From the NCBI RefSeq assembly GCF_943192945.1, contig NZ_CALPCE010000001.1, positions 62,001 to 126,000 of the forward strand: a stretch of DNA of 64,000 nt, read 5' to 3'. Below are positions 45,281 through 53,366 of this stretch, piece by piece. This DNA is from Anaerocaecibacter muris (GTDB lineage Bacteria; Bacillota; Clostridia; Christensenellales; Pumilibacteraceae). A program made the position numbers and the translations under genes. Each line of letters begins with the position of its first letter. Positions within the stretch are counted from its first letter, which is position 1. The notes under the pieces were generated by a model that was given only the letters and a program-made list of their open reading frames with translations, was not told the origin of the DNA and searched no databases.

Positions 45281-45874
45281 ATGAACGCAAAACAGATTAA
45301 ACACTACGAAATATTGAGCGAATTCTTTAATTCGGACATACTCAAACAAGCGGCTGTCGATAAGTATTTCGGCGCGCTGTTAAAACTCGACTACGCCTTT
45401 GCCGAGGATTTGTGGGAGTTTATGCTTATTCGCAGCGACGCGGACTTAAAGAATATAGCGGTCGCGCGGCTGTACATAGACAGAGCGTTCGAGTTGTTTT
45501 ATGCCGCTAATGCGCCCAAAGCGTTAAAGACGGTAGTCGATCGCGCGGTCGTTCAACGCGCGGTGTTTGGGTTTTCGCCGTCGGCGGCGGACGGGGAATT
45601 GTTTAACCTGCCCGTCAACCTGCTCGTCGCAAACAAGACCGAAACGGTGGACGCAATACTTAAAAACGTCGCCAAAAACGAAGCTATGGGCGTGTCCTAC
45701 GGCGAGTATATGATTAAGTTTTTGGATAAGTTCTTTATCGAAATGATGAAAAAGAACGCGCAACGCAAAGTCGAACTCAACCGCAAACAGTCCGCGTTGT
45801 TGATGTCGCTTGTGCAAAAGGTCAAAGGCGACGAGCGGGCAATGCTTGTTCAGCGCGTCAAAGAAGTGCTTTAA
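45281..45874 (+). CDS. unknown helical cytosolic protein
   Basis: 197 residues from ATG 45281 (AGAGGAA upstream). All-helical by residue pattern, no signal peptide or membrane segment, rich in Lys, Ala and Leu; the end (KKNAQRKVELNRKQSALLMSLVQKVKGDERAML) is amphipathic. The N-terminal half could be a helical-repeat fold. I do not recognise a family. Own promoter, and pyk follows 120 nt later. Confidence 0.75.
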   Translation: MNAKQIKHYEILSEFFNSDILKQAAVDKYFGALLKLDYAFAEDLWEFMLIRSDADLKNIAVARLYIDRAFELFYAANAPKALKTVVDRAVVQRAVFGFSPSAADGELFNLPVNLLVANKTETVDAILKNVAKNEAMGVSYGEYMIKFLDKFFIEMMKKNAQRKVELNRKQSALLMSLVQKVKGDERAMLVQRVKEVL

Positions 45875-45994
45875 ACTTATATTCGTCGGCGGATACGAAC
45901 GGCGTTCGTCAGTTCGCTTTGGGACAGTATAAAAAATACGGCGTTAATAACGCGGCGGAAATTATTTATTACTTTACTTATCGGAGGCAAATTT

Positions 45995-47419
45995 ATGCGC
46001 AGAACCAAAATCGTTTGCACGCTCGGACCCGCAACGGAAGATTATGCCGTTCTTAAAAACATGGTGCGCGCGGGCATGAACGTCGCGCGGCTCAATTTTT
46101 CGCACAGCACTTACGACGACCACAAGCGGCGTATAGATATGGTCAAACGCGCGCGCAAGGAACTCGGCATGCCCGTGGCTATCCTGCTCGACACCAAAGG
46201 ACCCGAAATTCGCATAAAGACTTTTAAGGACGGCAAGGTCGAACTTAAAAAAGGCGATAAGTTTACGCTCACCACGCGCGAGGTCGAGGGCGACGAAAAG
46301 TGCGTGTCGGTTACTTACGAGGATTTGCCCAAGTACGTCAAAAAAGGCGCGCGCATACTTGTCAACGACGGGCTTATCGAACTGTCGGTAGACAGCATAA
46401 GCTCGACCGATATTATCACTACCGTAATGAACGACGGGCATCTTTCCGACCGCAAAAGCATCAATCTGCCCGATACATTTATCGATATGCCGTACCTTTC
46501 GGATGCGGACCGCGCGGACATAGAATTCGGCATAGCGCAGGACGTGGACTATATAGCCATGTCGTTCGTGCGTTCGGTCGAGGACGTGCGAATAGTCAAG
46601 CGGCTATTGAACGAGCACGACGCGAATAATATTCAGCTCATAGCCAAGATTGAAAACCGTTCGGGCGTGGAGAACGTAATGTCCATACTCGCGGAGTGCG
46701 ACGGCGTAATGGTCGCGCGCGGCGATATGGGCGTGGAAATCCCGTTCGAGGAACTGCCCGGAATACAAAAAGACATAATTTCGCGGTGCTACCGTCAGGG
46801 CAAAAAGGTTATCACGGCGACGCAAATGCTCGAATCCATGATTTCCAATCCGCGCCCGACGCGCGCTGAAATTTCGGACGTAGCCAACGCGGTGTACGAT
46901 GGTTCTTCGGCAATCATGCTGTCGGGCGAAACGGCGGCGGGCAATTTCCCCGTGGAAGCGGTGCACACTATGGCGACAATAGCCGAGCGCGCCGAGAGCG
47001 GCATTAACTATAAAAAACGGTTCCGCACGCTCGACCCCGAAATAAAAACCGTGACCGACGCGGTGTCGCACTCCACCTGCGCCGCGGCGTTCGACCTTGA
47101 CGCAAAGGCGATTATTGCGGTGTCGCAGTCGGGTTATACCGCGCGCAAAATTTCGCGGTTCCGTCCGTCCGCGCCCATTATCGCGCCGACGACTTCGGCA
47201 AAGGCGTATAATCAGCTCGCTATGAACTGGGGCGTTATTCCTACGTTGAGCAAAATGCAGGAATCGTCCGACGAATTGTTTAAGCACGTTATCACTTGCG
47301 CGCTCAATACGGGCTGCGTGTCCGAGGGCGATCTCGTGGTTATCGCGGCGGGCGTGCCCGTGGGCGTTTCGGGCAATACCAACACCATGCGTATCGAATA
47401 CATAAAAAAGTTTAACTGA
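45995..47419 (+). CDS. pyk: pyruvate kinase
   Basis: 474 residues, the short form without the extra C-terminal PEP-utiliser-like domain. MRRTKIVCTLGPATEDY at the start, ARLNFSHSTYDDHKRRI, LLDTKGPEIR, the signature IAKIENRSGVENV, ARGDMGVEIP and the ATQMLESMISNPRPTRAE active-site segment are all intact. Converts PEP and ADP to pyruvate and ATP. GGAGG 8 nt upstream. The two-component genes follow after 48 nt. Confidence 0.97.
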   Translation: MRRTKIVCTLGPATEDYAVLKNMVRAGMNVARLNFSHSTYDDHKRRIDMVKRARKELGMPVAILLDTKGPEIRIKTFKDGKVELKKGDKFTLTTREVEGDEKCVSVTYEDLPKYVKKGARILVNDGLIELSVDSISSTDIITTVMNDGHLSDRKSINLPDTFIDMPYLSDADRADIEFGIAQDVDYIAMSFVRSVEDVRIVKRLLNEHDANNIQLIAKIENRSGVENVMSILAECDGVMVARGDMGVEIPFEELPGIQKDIISRCYRQGKKVITATQMLESMISNPRPTRAEISDVANAVYDGSSAIMLSGETAAGNFPVEAVHTMATIAERAESGINYKKRFRTLDPEIKTVTDAVSHSTCAAAFDLDAKAIIAVSQSGYTARKISRFRPSAPIIAPTTSAKAYNQLAMNWGVIPTLSKMQESSDELFKHVITCALNTGCVSEGDLVVIAAGVPVGVSGNTNTMRIEYIKKFN

Positions 47420-47467
47420 CGCGCGCGCCCGAAACGTGCGACAGCGAGGAATAGAGGAAAAGGGAAT

Positions 47468-48151
47468 ATGAACGAGGCGGATAAAAAAAATATACTGGTC
47501 GTCGAGGACGAAGCGCAGATTTCGCGGTTTTTGCAGTTGGAACTGGAACACGAGGGTTATGCGTGTTCGGTTTGCGCCGACGGCAGAGCGGCGCTCGACG
47601 CGGCGCTCGCGCAAGATTTCGATTTGATTGTTTTGGACGTGATGTTGCCCTCGCTAAACGGCATAGAAGTTTTGCGCCGTTTGCGACAGGTCAAGCAAAC
47701 TCCCGTAATAATCCTTACCGCGCGCGATCAGGTTGTGGACAAAGTGACGGGGCTTGACATAGGCGCAAACGACTATATGACCAAGCCGTTTGCCATAGAG
47801 GAGCTTTTGGCGCGCATACGGCTTCACACCAAACGCGCCGCGACGCAGGCGGCGGTGGGCGATATGGTTTGCGGCAAGCTGTCCGTAAGCTCGGCGGCGC
47901 GCATTGCGACTTACGACGGGCATGCCATAGACCTTACGAAAAAAGAATTCGACTTGCTCGAATATCTTATGCAAAACAGAAATATAGTGGTCAGCCGCGA
48001 ACAGTTGCTCGACTCCGTTTGGGGCTTTGATTTTTACGGCAGTACCAACGTCGTGGACGTGTACGTGCGGTATCTGCGATCCAAAATAGACGACGTGTAT
48101 AACGTCAATCTTATAGAAACCGTGCGCGGCGCGGGTTACGTAATAAGATGA
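47468..48151 (+). CDS. OmpR-family response regulator
   Basis: 227 residues. Receiver domain with acidic pocket Glu13/Asp14, phospho-acceptor Asp57 (LIVLDVMLPSLNG), Thr in ILTARD and Lys in MTKPF; then a winged-helix DNA-binding domain (LTKKEFDLLEYL, VDVYVRYLRSKID, VRGAGYVIR). It resembles ArlR/CsrR regulators. Its stop overlaps the kinase start by 4 bp (ATGA). GAGGAAAAGGGA before ATG. Confidence 0.94.
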   Translation: MNEADKKNILVVEDEAQISRFLQLELEHEGYACSVCADGRAALDAALAQDFDLIVLDVMLPSLNGIEVLRRLRQVKQTPVIILTARDQVVDKVTGLDIGANDYMTKPFAIEELLARIRLHTKRAATQAAVGDMVCGKLSVSSAARIATYDGHAIDLTKKEFDLLEYLMQNRNIVVSREQLLDSVWGFDFYGSTNVVDVYVRYLRSKIDDVYNVNLIETVRGAGYVIR

Positions 48152-49476
48152 GCGGCAATACGGACGACAAACAAATAGACGCGCAAGCCGACGGCGAAAA
48201 CGGCAACGGCGACGCGGTTGAGCCTGTGGTCGAACCTGCGGGCGGCGCGACCCCGCGCGTCGGCGACGACGAAAAGCGGGAAGCCGTTAAACAGACCATT
48301 GCCGAAATAAAAAGCGAAAACGCGCCCATGGTCAAGAAAAAATATACCGCGGTCGAAATCACGTTGATTGTCGTCGCGGTTTTGTTGTTTCCGCTCACGC
48401 TTATCGTGCTGGGCGTGCGCGCGCTATTTAAAAAATTCAGACTGGGCATAACCGCAAAAACGACGGTTGTATTTACGCTTGTTTTCGGCTTGATGATTAT
48501 CGGATATTCGGTTTTCGTGCTTGCAAGCATAAATAAATTAGTGGAAAGCGGCGAAGGCTTGACCGCGGCATACATGCACAGGCTTATAATAACTTCGTCC
48601 GTGCTTGTCGCTGTATTTATCGTGCTCGGCGCAGTGCTCGGCGGCTTTTCAAGTCAGTACATGATAGGACCCGTGCGCAAAATCACGCGCAGAATAAAGG
48701 AAATTTCGGACGAAAATCTGTCGGCGCGCGTGGACGCGGTCGATTCGCAAGACGAGCTTACGGAGCTTACCGACCAAATCAACGCCATGCTCGATTCGTT
48801 GCAACAGGCGTTCGAGCGGCAAGAGAACTTTGTTTCAGACGCTTCGCACGAACTTAAAACGCCGCTGTCCGTAATTGCGGGATATGCAAATCTGTTAAGA
48901 CGTTGGGGCAAGGACGACCCAAAAATTTTGGACGAGTCGGTAGAAGCGATAGCGCGCGAAAGCGAGAATATGAAAAGGATTGTGGACCAGCTTTTATGGC
49001 TTGCAAAGCTCGGCAATTTTACGCTTAACAATTCGGTGTTTAATCTTTACGAAACGGTTGAGGACGTTGTTGACGGTTATAAAATGGTCAACGCCAAACA
49101 CGACATCAGTCTTACCGGCGACGTTTCGGTCACGCTGAACGCCGATAAAAACCTTATAACCGAGGCGGTGCGCACGCTTGTGGACAACGCCATAAAATAC
49201 ACTCCGCCGCAAGCGGGCGTTATAAAACTCAATATAACAAAAACCGACGGGCATGTGGAACTGTCCGTAGCGGATAACGGCATAGGAATTTCCAAGGACG
49301 ACCAAGCTCACATCTTTGAACGGTTTTACCGTTGCGACAAAGTGCGCGGCAGGGAATCGGGTTCGAGCGGACTGGGCTTGACTATCTGTAAGTCGATAGT
49401 CGAAATGATGGGCGGCAAAATAACCGTCGAGAGCGAACTCGGCGTGGGCAGTAAGTTTAAAATAGCGTTATATTGA
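48148..49476 (+). CDS. sensor histidine kinase with acidic N-terminal extension
   Basis: 442 residues. Residues 1-65 are acidic and low complexity; helices lie at about 70-92, 98-125 and 140-163, with only a short loop between the last two. HAMP (about 165-218), HisKA with His234 in SDASHELKTP, and HATPase_c with N box DNAIKYTPP and G boxes VADNGIGI and GSSGLGLTI. Partner of the regulator upstream. The tiny outer loop suggests it senses membrane state rather than a soluble ligand. Three helices imply an outside N terminus, or a first helix that does not cross. Confidence 0.92.
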   Translation: MSGNTDDKQIDAQADGENGNGDAVEPVVEPAGGATPRVGDDEKREAVKQTIAEIKSENAPMVKKKYTAVEITLIVVAVLLFPLTLIVLGVRALFKKFRLGITAKTTVVFTLVFGLMIIGYSVFVLASINKLVESGEGLTAAYMHRLIITSSVLVAVFIVLGAVLGGFSSQYMIGPVRKITRRIKEISDENLSARVDAVDSQDELTELTDQINAMLDSLQQAFERQENFVSDASHELKTPLSVIAGYANLLRRWGKDDPKILDESVEAIARESENMKRIVDQLLWLAKLGNFTLNNSVFNLYETVEDVVDGYKMVNAKHDISLTGDVSVTLNADKNLITEAVRTLVDNAIKYTPPQAGVIKLNITKTDGHVELSVADNGIGISKDDQAHIFERFYRCDKVRGRESGSSGLGLTICKSIVEMMGGKITVESELGVGSKFKIALY

Positions 49477-49491
49477 ATAAAATAGAAAATT

Positions 49492-49716
49492 TTATTTATT
49501 GTCGTTTTCGTCGTCGCTGTATTCTACAAGTTCGTCGAGCGTTATTCCGAAAATCTCGGCGAGTTTGCATAATGTGTATATATCGGGCGTGCTGTATCCG
49601 TTTTCGTAGTTGCTGACAAGGCTTTTTTTTCCGCATAGTTTAACGGCAAGCTCGTTTTGCGATAAACCAAGTTGCTTACGGTAGTATTTTATATTTTCCG
49701 TAATCCTTGTCACCAT
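49492..49716 (-). CDS. XRE-family helix-turn-helix regulator
   Basis: 74 residues, one Cro/C1-type HTH domain: LGLSQNELAVKLCGKKSLVSNYENGYSTPDIYTLCKLAEIFGITLDELV split as scanning and recognition helices, then an acidic tail. Convergent with the kinase gene and divergent from the unknown gene at 49837. An inverted repeat (ATTCTT-N5-AAGAAT) overlaps its own start codon and another lies in the shared promoter region, suggesting self-control and control of the neighbour. AT-rich. Confidence 0.85.
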   Translation of the reverse strand: MVTRITENIKYYRKQLGLSQNELAVKLCGKKSLVSNYENGYSTPDIYTLCKLAEIFGITLDELVEYSDDENDNK

Positions 49717-49775
49717 TCTTAAAATAAGAATAAAATAATTTTATACCTTTTTGTCGATGTTACAAGATACTTGTA
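49715..49775. promoter_or_regulatory. two palindromes in the XRE divergent region
   Basis: ATTCTT-AAAAT-AAGAAT (49715-49731) at the XRE start codon and TACAAG-ATA-CTTGTA (49761-49775) just upstream of the rightward promoter. Both are candidate operators for the XRE protein; the second is 5 bp before the -35 box of the gene at 49837. Confidence 0.6.
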
Positions 49776-49780
49776 CTTTT

Positions 49781-49809
49781 ATGACAAAATAGGAAAATAA
49801 GTTTATACT
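49781..49809 (+). promoter_or_regulatory. promoter of the unknown gene at 49837
   Basis: ATGACA (49781-49786), 17-bp spacer, TATACT (49804-49809). Confidence 0.7.
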
Positions 49810-49836
49810 TTAATAAGACGTGACAAGGAGTATAAC

Positions 49837-50292
49837 ATGAGTAGACTGTATGTAGTAGGCGATAAGATGTACAATCCCCAAGACTGGATCTTGATTAAGG
49901 CGTATAATCGATATATGCGGGGCATATACAAACCCACTTGCGATACGGTCAGCCAATTTTTAACGGAATATATTAACAAAAACAGAAAGGGTGTAAGCGA
50001 TGATCTTATGTTCAATGCGCTTTTGCTCGAAATCATACTTGTTTCGGAGTTTAAGATACGGAGAATAATAAGAAACTCGCCGTATGAGTGCGCGTTTTTT
50101 AATGAAATGGGGGAAATGTTGACTGAATGCGAGAGCGAGATAAAAAAAGGTTACGACGGGAGCGCTTTTATGGTTTATTACGAATGGTTTACTGCGTGTT
50201 TGTATCAATTCGATTGCAAATTCCGACGTATTAAATTAAGTGAAAAATTTAAAATCGGTAGCGGCGGACGAAACAAGGAAAAACAAGAATAG
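49837..50292 (+). CDS. unknown protein paired with an XRE regulator
   Basis: 151 residues, AAGGAG 8 nt before ATG. Soluble, mixed alpha, with many aromatic and basic residues (LYVVGDKMYNPQDWILIKAYNRYMRG; CKFRRIKLSEKFK). No family recognised. AT-rich like the XRE gene and unlike the surrounding core genes, so the two were probably acquired together. A regulator-effector or toxin-antitoxin type pair is possible but there is no sequence support for a toxin fold. Confidence 0.65.
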   Translation: MSRLYVVGDKMYNPQDWILIKAYNRYMRGIYKPTCDTVSQFLTEYINKNRKGVSDDLMFNALLLEIILVSEFKIRRIIRNSPYECAFFNEMGEMLTECESEIKKGYDGSAFMVYYEWFTACLYQFDCKFRRIKLSEKFKIGSGGRNKEKQE

Positions 50293-50312
50293 CGAAATTT
50301 TTTCGGGTCGAC

Positions 50313-50343
50313 TTGTCCTATTTTTGATTTTCGCGCATACAAT
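50313..50343 (+). promoter_or_regulatory. promoter abutting bofA
   Basis: TACAAT (50338-50343) lies 6 nt before the GTG start; the best -35 is TTGTCC (50313-50318) at a long 19-bp spacing. Confidence 0.5.
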
Positions 50344-50349
50344 ATTAAC

Positions 50350-50607
50350 GTGAAATTCGGTTGGGAAACTATTTTAATATTTATAGCCGCGGTCGCGCTT
50401 GTCGGCACCGTCGTATGGGTTACGCGGTTAAAGACGCGCGGGGTTGCGCGGGTGCTTATCAACTCGCTAGCGGGCGGGGCGTTGATAGCGGGGCTGTCGG
50501 CGTTTAACATTATTGTTTTGCCCGTAAACGCGTTTAACGCGCTTATAGTGGGGTTGCTCGGACTGCCGGGGGCGGGAGTCGTCGTTGCCGCGGCAATGCT
50601 GTTGTAA
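50350..50607 (+). CDS. bofA: BofA-like pro-sigma-K processing inhibitor family protein
   Basis: 85 residues with two to three hydrophobic helices. The signature RVLINSLAGGALIAGLSAFNIIVLPVNAFNALIVGLLGLPGAGVVV is split here as RVLINSLAGG, LPVNAFNALIVG and GLPGAG, all typical of the BofA family. In Bacillus BofA holds back the SpoIVFB protease in the mother cell. Presence hints at a spore-former or at descent from one; no spoIVF or sigK genes are in view. GTG start, no Shine-Dalgarno, 6 nt behind a -10 box. Confidence 0.85.
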   Translation: MKFGWETILIFIAAVALVGTVVWVTRLKTRGVARVLINSLAGGALIAGLSAFNIIVLPVNAFNALIVGLLGLPGAGVVVAAAMLL

Positions 50608-50652
50608 TCGTGCAATTTGTATTGCATTAGTATATGATTGAGGCGGATATAC

Positions 50653-50682
50653 TTGACTAAACGTCGAGTAGTGTGATAAACT
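50653..50682 (+). promoter_or_regulatory. proS promoter
   Basis: TTGACT (50653-50658) with TAAACT (50677-50682) at 18 bp, or GATAAA (50675-50680) at 16 bp with an upstream TG. No T-box leader lies between it and proS: only about 28 nt separate the boxes from the start. Confidence 0.6.
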
Positions 50683-50710
50683 TTGTTATATATTTAATTT
50701 GGAGTTTATC

Positions 50711-52159
50711 ATGGCAGGTAATAACGACAGGTTTGTCAATCAGATAGCCGACATCAAAGCCGACTACACCAAGTGGTACACCGACGTGTGCTTAAAGTCC
50801 GAGCTTTGCGATTACGGACCCGTTAAGGGAACGATGATTTTCAGACCTTACGGCTACGCTATTTGGGAGCTTATACAAGCGGAAGCGGACAAGCGGTTCA
50901 AGGCGCACGGCGTAAACAACGCGTATTTTCCCATGCTTATTCCGCAGTCGTTCCTCATGCGCGAGGCGGAACATGTCGAGGGGTTTGCGCCCGAAGTCGC
51001 TACCGTTACGCACGTCGGCAACGCCGAGCTTGCCGAAAAGCTGGTGCTTCGCCCGACGTCCGAAACGATTATCGGCAACATGTATTCCAAGTGGATCGAA
51101 TCTTACCGCGATCTTCCGTTAAAGCTCAATCAGTGGGCTAACGTTGTGCGCTGGGAAAAGACCACGCGTCCGTTTTTGCGGACGAGCGAATTTCTTTGGC
51201 AGGAGGGGCATACCGCGTTTGCCACCGCCGAGGAAGCTAACGCCGACGCGCTCGAAATGCTCGAAGTCTATAAAGAACTTGCCAACGACGTACTCGCTTT
51301 GCCAGTGCTTACCGGCCAAAAGTCCGAAAAGGAAAAGTTTGCGGGCGCGGTTGCGACTTACGGCATGGAAGCTATGATGAAAGACGGCAAGAGTTTGCAG
51401 TCGGGAACCACGCACTACCTCGGCGATAATTTTGCCAAGGCGTTCGACGTCAAGTTTTTGGATAAGGACGGAACGCACAAGTATGCGTATCAGGCGAGCT
51501 GGGGTATTTCCACGCGGCTTATCGGCGCGATTATCATGGCGCACGGCGATGAGCGCGGACTGTGCTTGCCGCCCAAGGTCGCGCCCGTTCAGGTTGTCAT
51601 TATTCCTATCGGCGCGGCTAAAAATCCCGACGTTGCGGTCAAAGCCGAAGAAATCAAGTCGAGCCTTGTTGCCGCGGGCGTGCGCGTAACGGTCGATAAC
51701 GGCGAGCAGTCGCCGGGGTTCAAGTTTAATCATTGGGAGTTGCGCGGCGTGCCCGTTCGCATCGAACTCGGCGCGCGCGATCTCGCTTCGGGCGTTGTGA
51801 CCGTTTGCCGCAGGGATAATTCCGAAAAGTTTACCATGCCTATCGACGGCGGTATAGCCGCAAGCACGGTCAAACTGCTCGACGATATTTCCGCGGATAT
51901 GCTCGAAAAAGCGCAAGCGTTTACGACCGAACATATCGTGCCGGTATCGTCCATGGAAGAAATGGAAAAAGCGCTCGACGGCGGAAACTTCTGCGACGCG
52001 TATTGGTGCGAGGACAGAGAGTGCGAGGACAAGATAAAACAGCAGTACGCCGCCACGTCGCGCGTGTTCCACGCCGACCAGTCGCACGTCGGCGAACATA
52101 CCTGCGTGTGTTGCGGAAAAAAAGCAAAGCGCAGAATTTATTTCGCGCGAGCGTATTGA
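50711..52159 (+). CDS. proS: prolyl-tRNA synthetase, archaeal/eukaryote-like type 3
   Basis: 482 residues from ATG 50711 (GGAG 7 nt upstream). Class II synthetase: motif 2 region LKLNQWANVVRWEKTTRPFLRTSEFLWQEGHTAF seen in parts, and motif 3 near SWGISTRLIGAIIMAHGDERGL. It lacks the inserted editing domain of the bacterial ProS and ends in the tyrosine-type C terminus (RRIYFARAY) with a Cys cluster (CEDRECED, CVCCGKKAKR) of the type 3 form. Loads proline on tRNA(Pro). Monocistronic. Confidence 0.96.
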   Translation: MAGNNDRFVNQIADIKADYTKWYTDVCLKSELCDYGPVKGTMIFRPYGYAIWELIQAEADKRFKAHGVNNAYFPMLIPQSFLMREAEHVEGFAPEVATVTHVGNAELAEKLVLRPTSETIIGNMYSKWIESYRDLPLKLNQWANVVRWEKTTRPFLRTSEFLWQEGHTAFATAEEANADALEMLEVYKELANDVLALPVLTGQKSEKEKFAGAVATYGMEAMMKDGKSLQSGTTHYLGDNFAKAFDVKFLDKDGTHKYAYQASWGISTRLIGAIIMAHGDERGLCLPPKVAPVQVVIIPIGAAKNPDVAVKAEEIKSSLVAAGVRVTVDNGEQSPGFKFNHWELRGVPVRIELGARDLASGVVTVCRRDNSEKFTMPIDGGIAASTVKLLDDISADMLEKAQAFTTEHIVPVSSMEEMEKALDGGNFCDAYWCEDRECEDKIKQQYAATSRVFHADQSHVGEHTCVCCGKKAKRRIYFARAY

Positions 52160-52254
52160 TATTTTGTAATATCGTTGGAAAGTGTGTTCTTGTAAAAGTA
52201 AAGGGAAAGGCGGTTATCGTAAAGCGGTAAAGTTGTCGCATTAAATTAAGCAAA

Positions 52255-52292
52255 ACAAAAACCGCGAGGCGTTTGTCCTCGCGGATTTTGTT
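52255..52292. terminator. bidirectional terminator
   Basis: CCGCGAGG (52262-52269) pairs with CCTCGCGG (52277-52284), extended by AAAACAAAA and TTTTGTTTT arms, between convergent genes. Confidence 0.9.
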
Positions 52293-52301
52293 TTAGCTTT
52301 A

Positions 52302-53135
52302 TTAAGAGAGTTTTTGGAACTTGCCGTCCTTTTTGTGCACGACGAGCTGTGCGTGCAAGCGGCGGGCGAGGTCTTTTGCGACGGGCAAACCTTCTTGCTT
52401 GGTCGCTACTCTGCGATAAGTGCGGTCTGTGTCCGAGCGCAATATTACCCAGTTCATTTTTATACGGTCGTATTTAAGCGTAACTTTAATCGCCGAAGAT
52501 GCGTCGCCGTAATCGTCGTAATATTCGTCGTCGTCATCGTCGTCGTACTCGGGTTCTCTCACGCTTGCGGGTTTTTTAGCCGTGCGCGCCGCGCGCGATT
52601 CGGTTGCCCGTGCGGTTTCCGCTTTGAGCTTGTTTACGTCGTCTTGCAATTCCTTATTGGAACGGTTGAGATCGCTTATTGTTTTAAACAGTTCGTCGTT
52701 ATCGACTTTACGTTCCGACGATTTTTCAAGCTCTGCGATACGCGCGTCTTTTTGGCGCAGTTCGTCGTTGAGCTTGGCTATCTGTTGCGCCGCGCGATCG
52801 TTAAGCGCCGGTTGTGTGGACTGATATTCGCGTTCCAGTTCGGCGCGTATAGTCGGTTCGAGTTCGGCGCGGAGTTCGTTGCGCAGTTTCGCTTCGTCAA
52901 CGGGTTGGGCGTCGCCCGATTGCGCTATCAGCTTTTTGATTTTCTTTTTGTTTTTGCTGTGGCGCACGGCTACTATAATAAGCGTTATTATCAGTATTAG
53001 CGCGAGCGCCGCAACCACAACAGCCAGTAATGCGGCATAGCTCAATATCCATGTCCAACCGAGCTTTTCGTAAAAGAATTTATCCAGTCCGCTCATTCCC
53101 GTTAAGGTAAAAGTCATTGTTTCAAAAAACGTCAT
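52302..53135 (-). CDS. membrane-anchored coiled-coil protein with DUF2188 domain
   Basis: 277 residues. One strong membrane helix at about 30-57, a basic stop (RHSKNKKKIKK), a coiled coil at about 80-175 (ELRQKDARIAELEKS, SDLNRSNKELQDDVNKLK), an acidic run of Asp/Tyr at about 195-210, and a C-terminal DUF2188 domain (about 215-277: TYRRVATKQEGLPVAKDLARRL, VVHKKDGKFQ). DUF2188 is a small YegP-like domain of unknown role. Topology suggests the coiled coil and DUF2188 are cytosolic. GGAGGAG before ATG. Confidence 0.8.
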   Translation of the reverse strand: MTFFETMTFTLTGMSGLDKFFYEKLGWTWILSYAALLAVVVAALALILIITLIIVAVRHSKNKKKIKKLIAQSGDAQPVDEAKLRNELRAELEPTIRAELEREYQSTQPALNDRAAQQIAKLNDELRQKDARIAELEKSSERKVDNDELFKTISDLNRSNKELQDDVNKLKAETARATESRAARTAKKPASVREPEYDDDDDDEYYDDYGDASSAIKVTLKYDRIKMNWVILRSDTDRTYRRVATKQEGLPVAKDLARRLHAQLVVHKKDGKFQKLS

Positions 53136-53165
53136 ATCTCTCCTCCGTCAATGCTGTTTTATATA

Positions 53166-53194
53166 ATTATATCACCGTCATATCGGGTTGTCAA
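53166..53194 (-). promoter_or_regulatory. consensus promoter of the DUF2188 gene
   Basis: Minus strand TTGACA (53194-53189), 17-bp spacer, TATAAT (53171-53166). Confidence 0.87.
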
Positions 53195-53288
53195 TAATTA
53201 TTATAATTTTATTGTGCGCAAATTATGGAAATTAACGCGCGCCGTGGTTGCACATTTTGCAATTTACTTGGCATGCGCGCGCTTGCGC

Positions 53289-53317
53289 TTGACAAAAATC
53301 GCCAAAGCGGGTATTAT
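53289..53317 (+). promoter_or_regulatory. metK promoter
   Basis: TTGACA (53289-53294), 17-bp spacer, TATTAT (53312-53317). The leader is about 43 nt and too short for a SAM riboswitch. Confidence 0.8.
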
Positions 53318-53366
53318 AGTCAGTGAAAGATTGCCCTGTTATTTTACGGCGCATGCGGAGGAACAA

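Noticed and set aside
50653-50710. T-box leaders for proS, glnS (60740-60836) or alaS (63358-63466)
   Set aside because: Upstream gaps are about 50-110 nt, too short, and show no T-box core or terminator pair.
53318-53366. SAM riboswitch before metK
   Set aside because: Only about 45 nt lie between promoter and start; no such fold fits.
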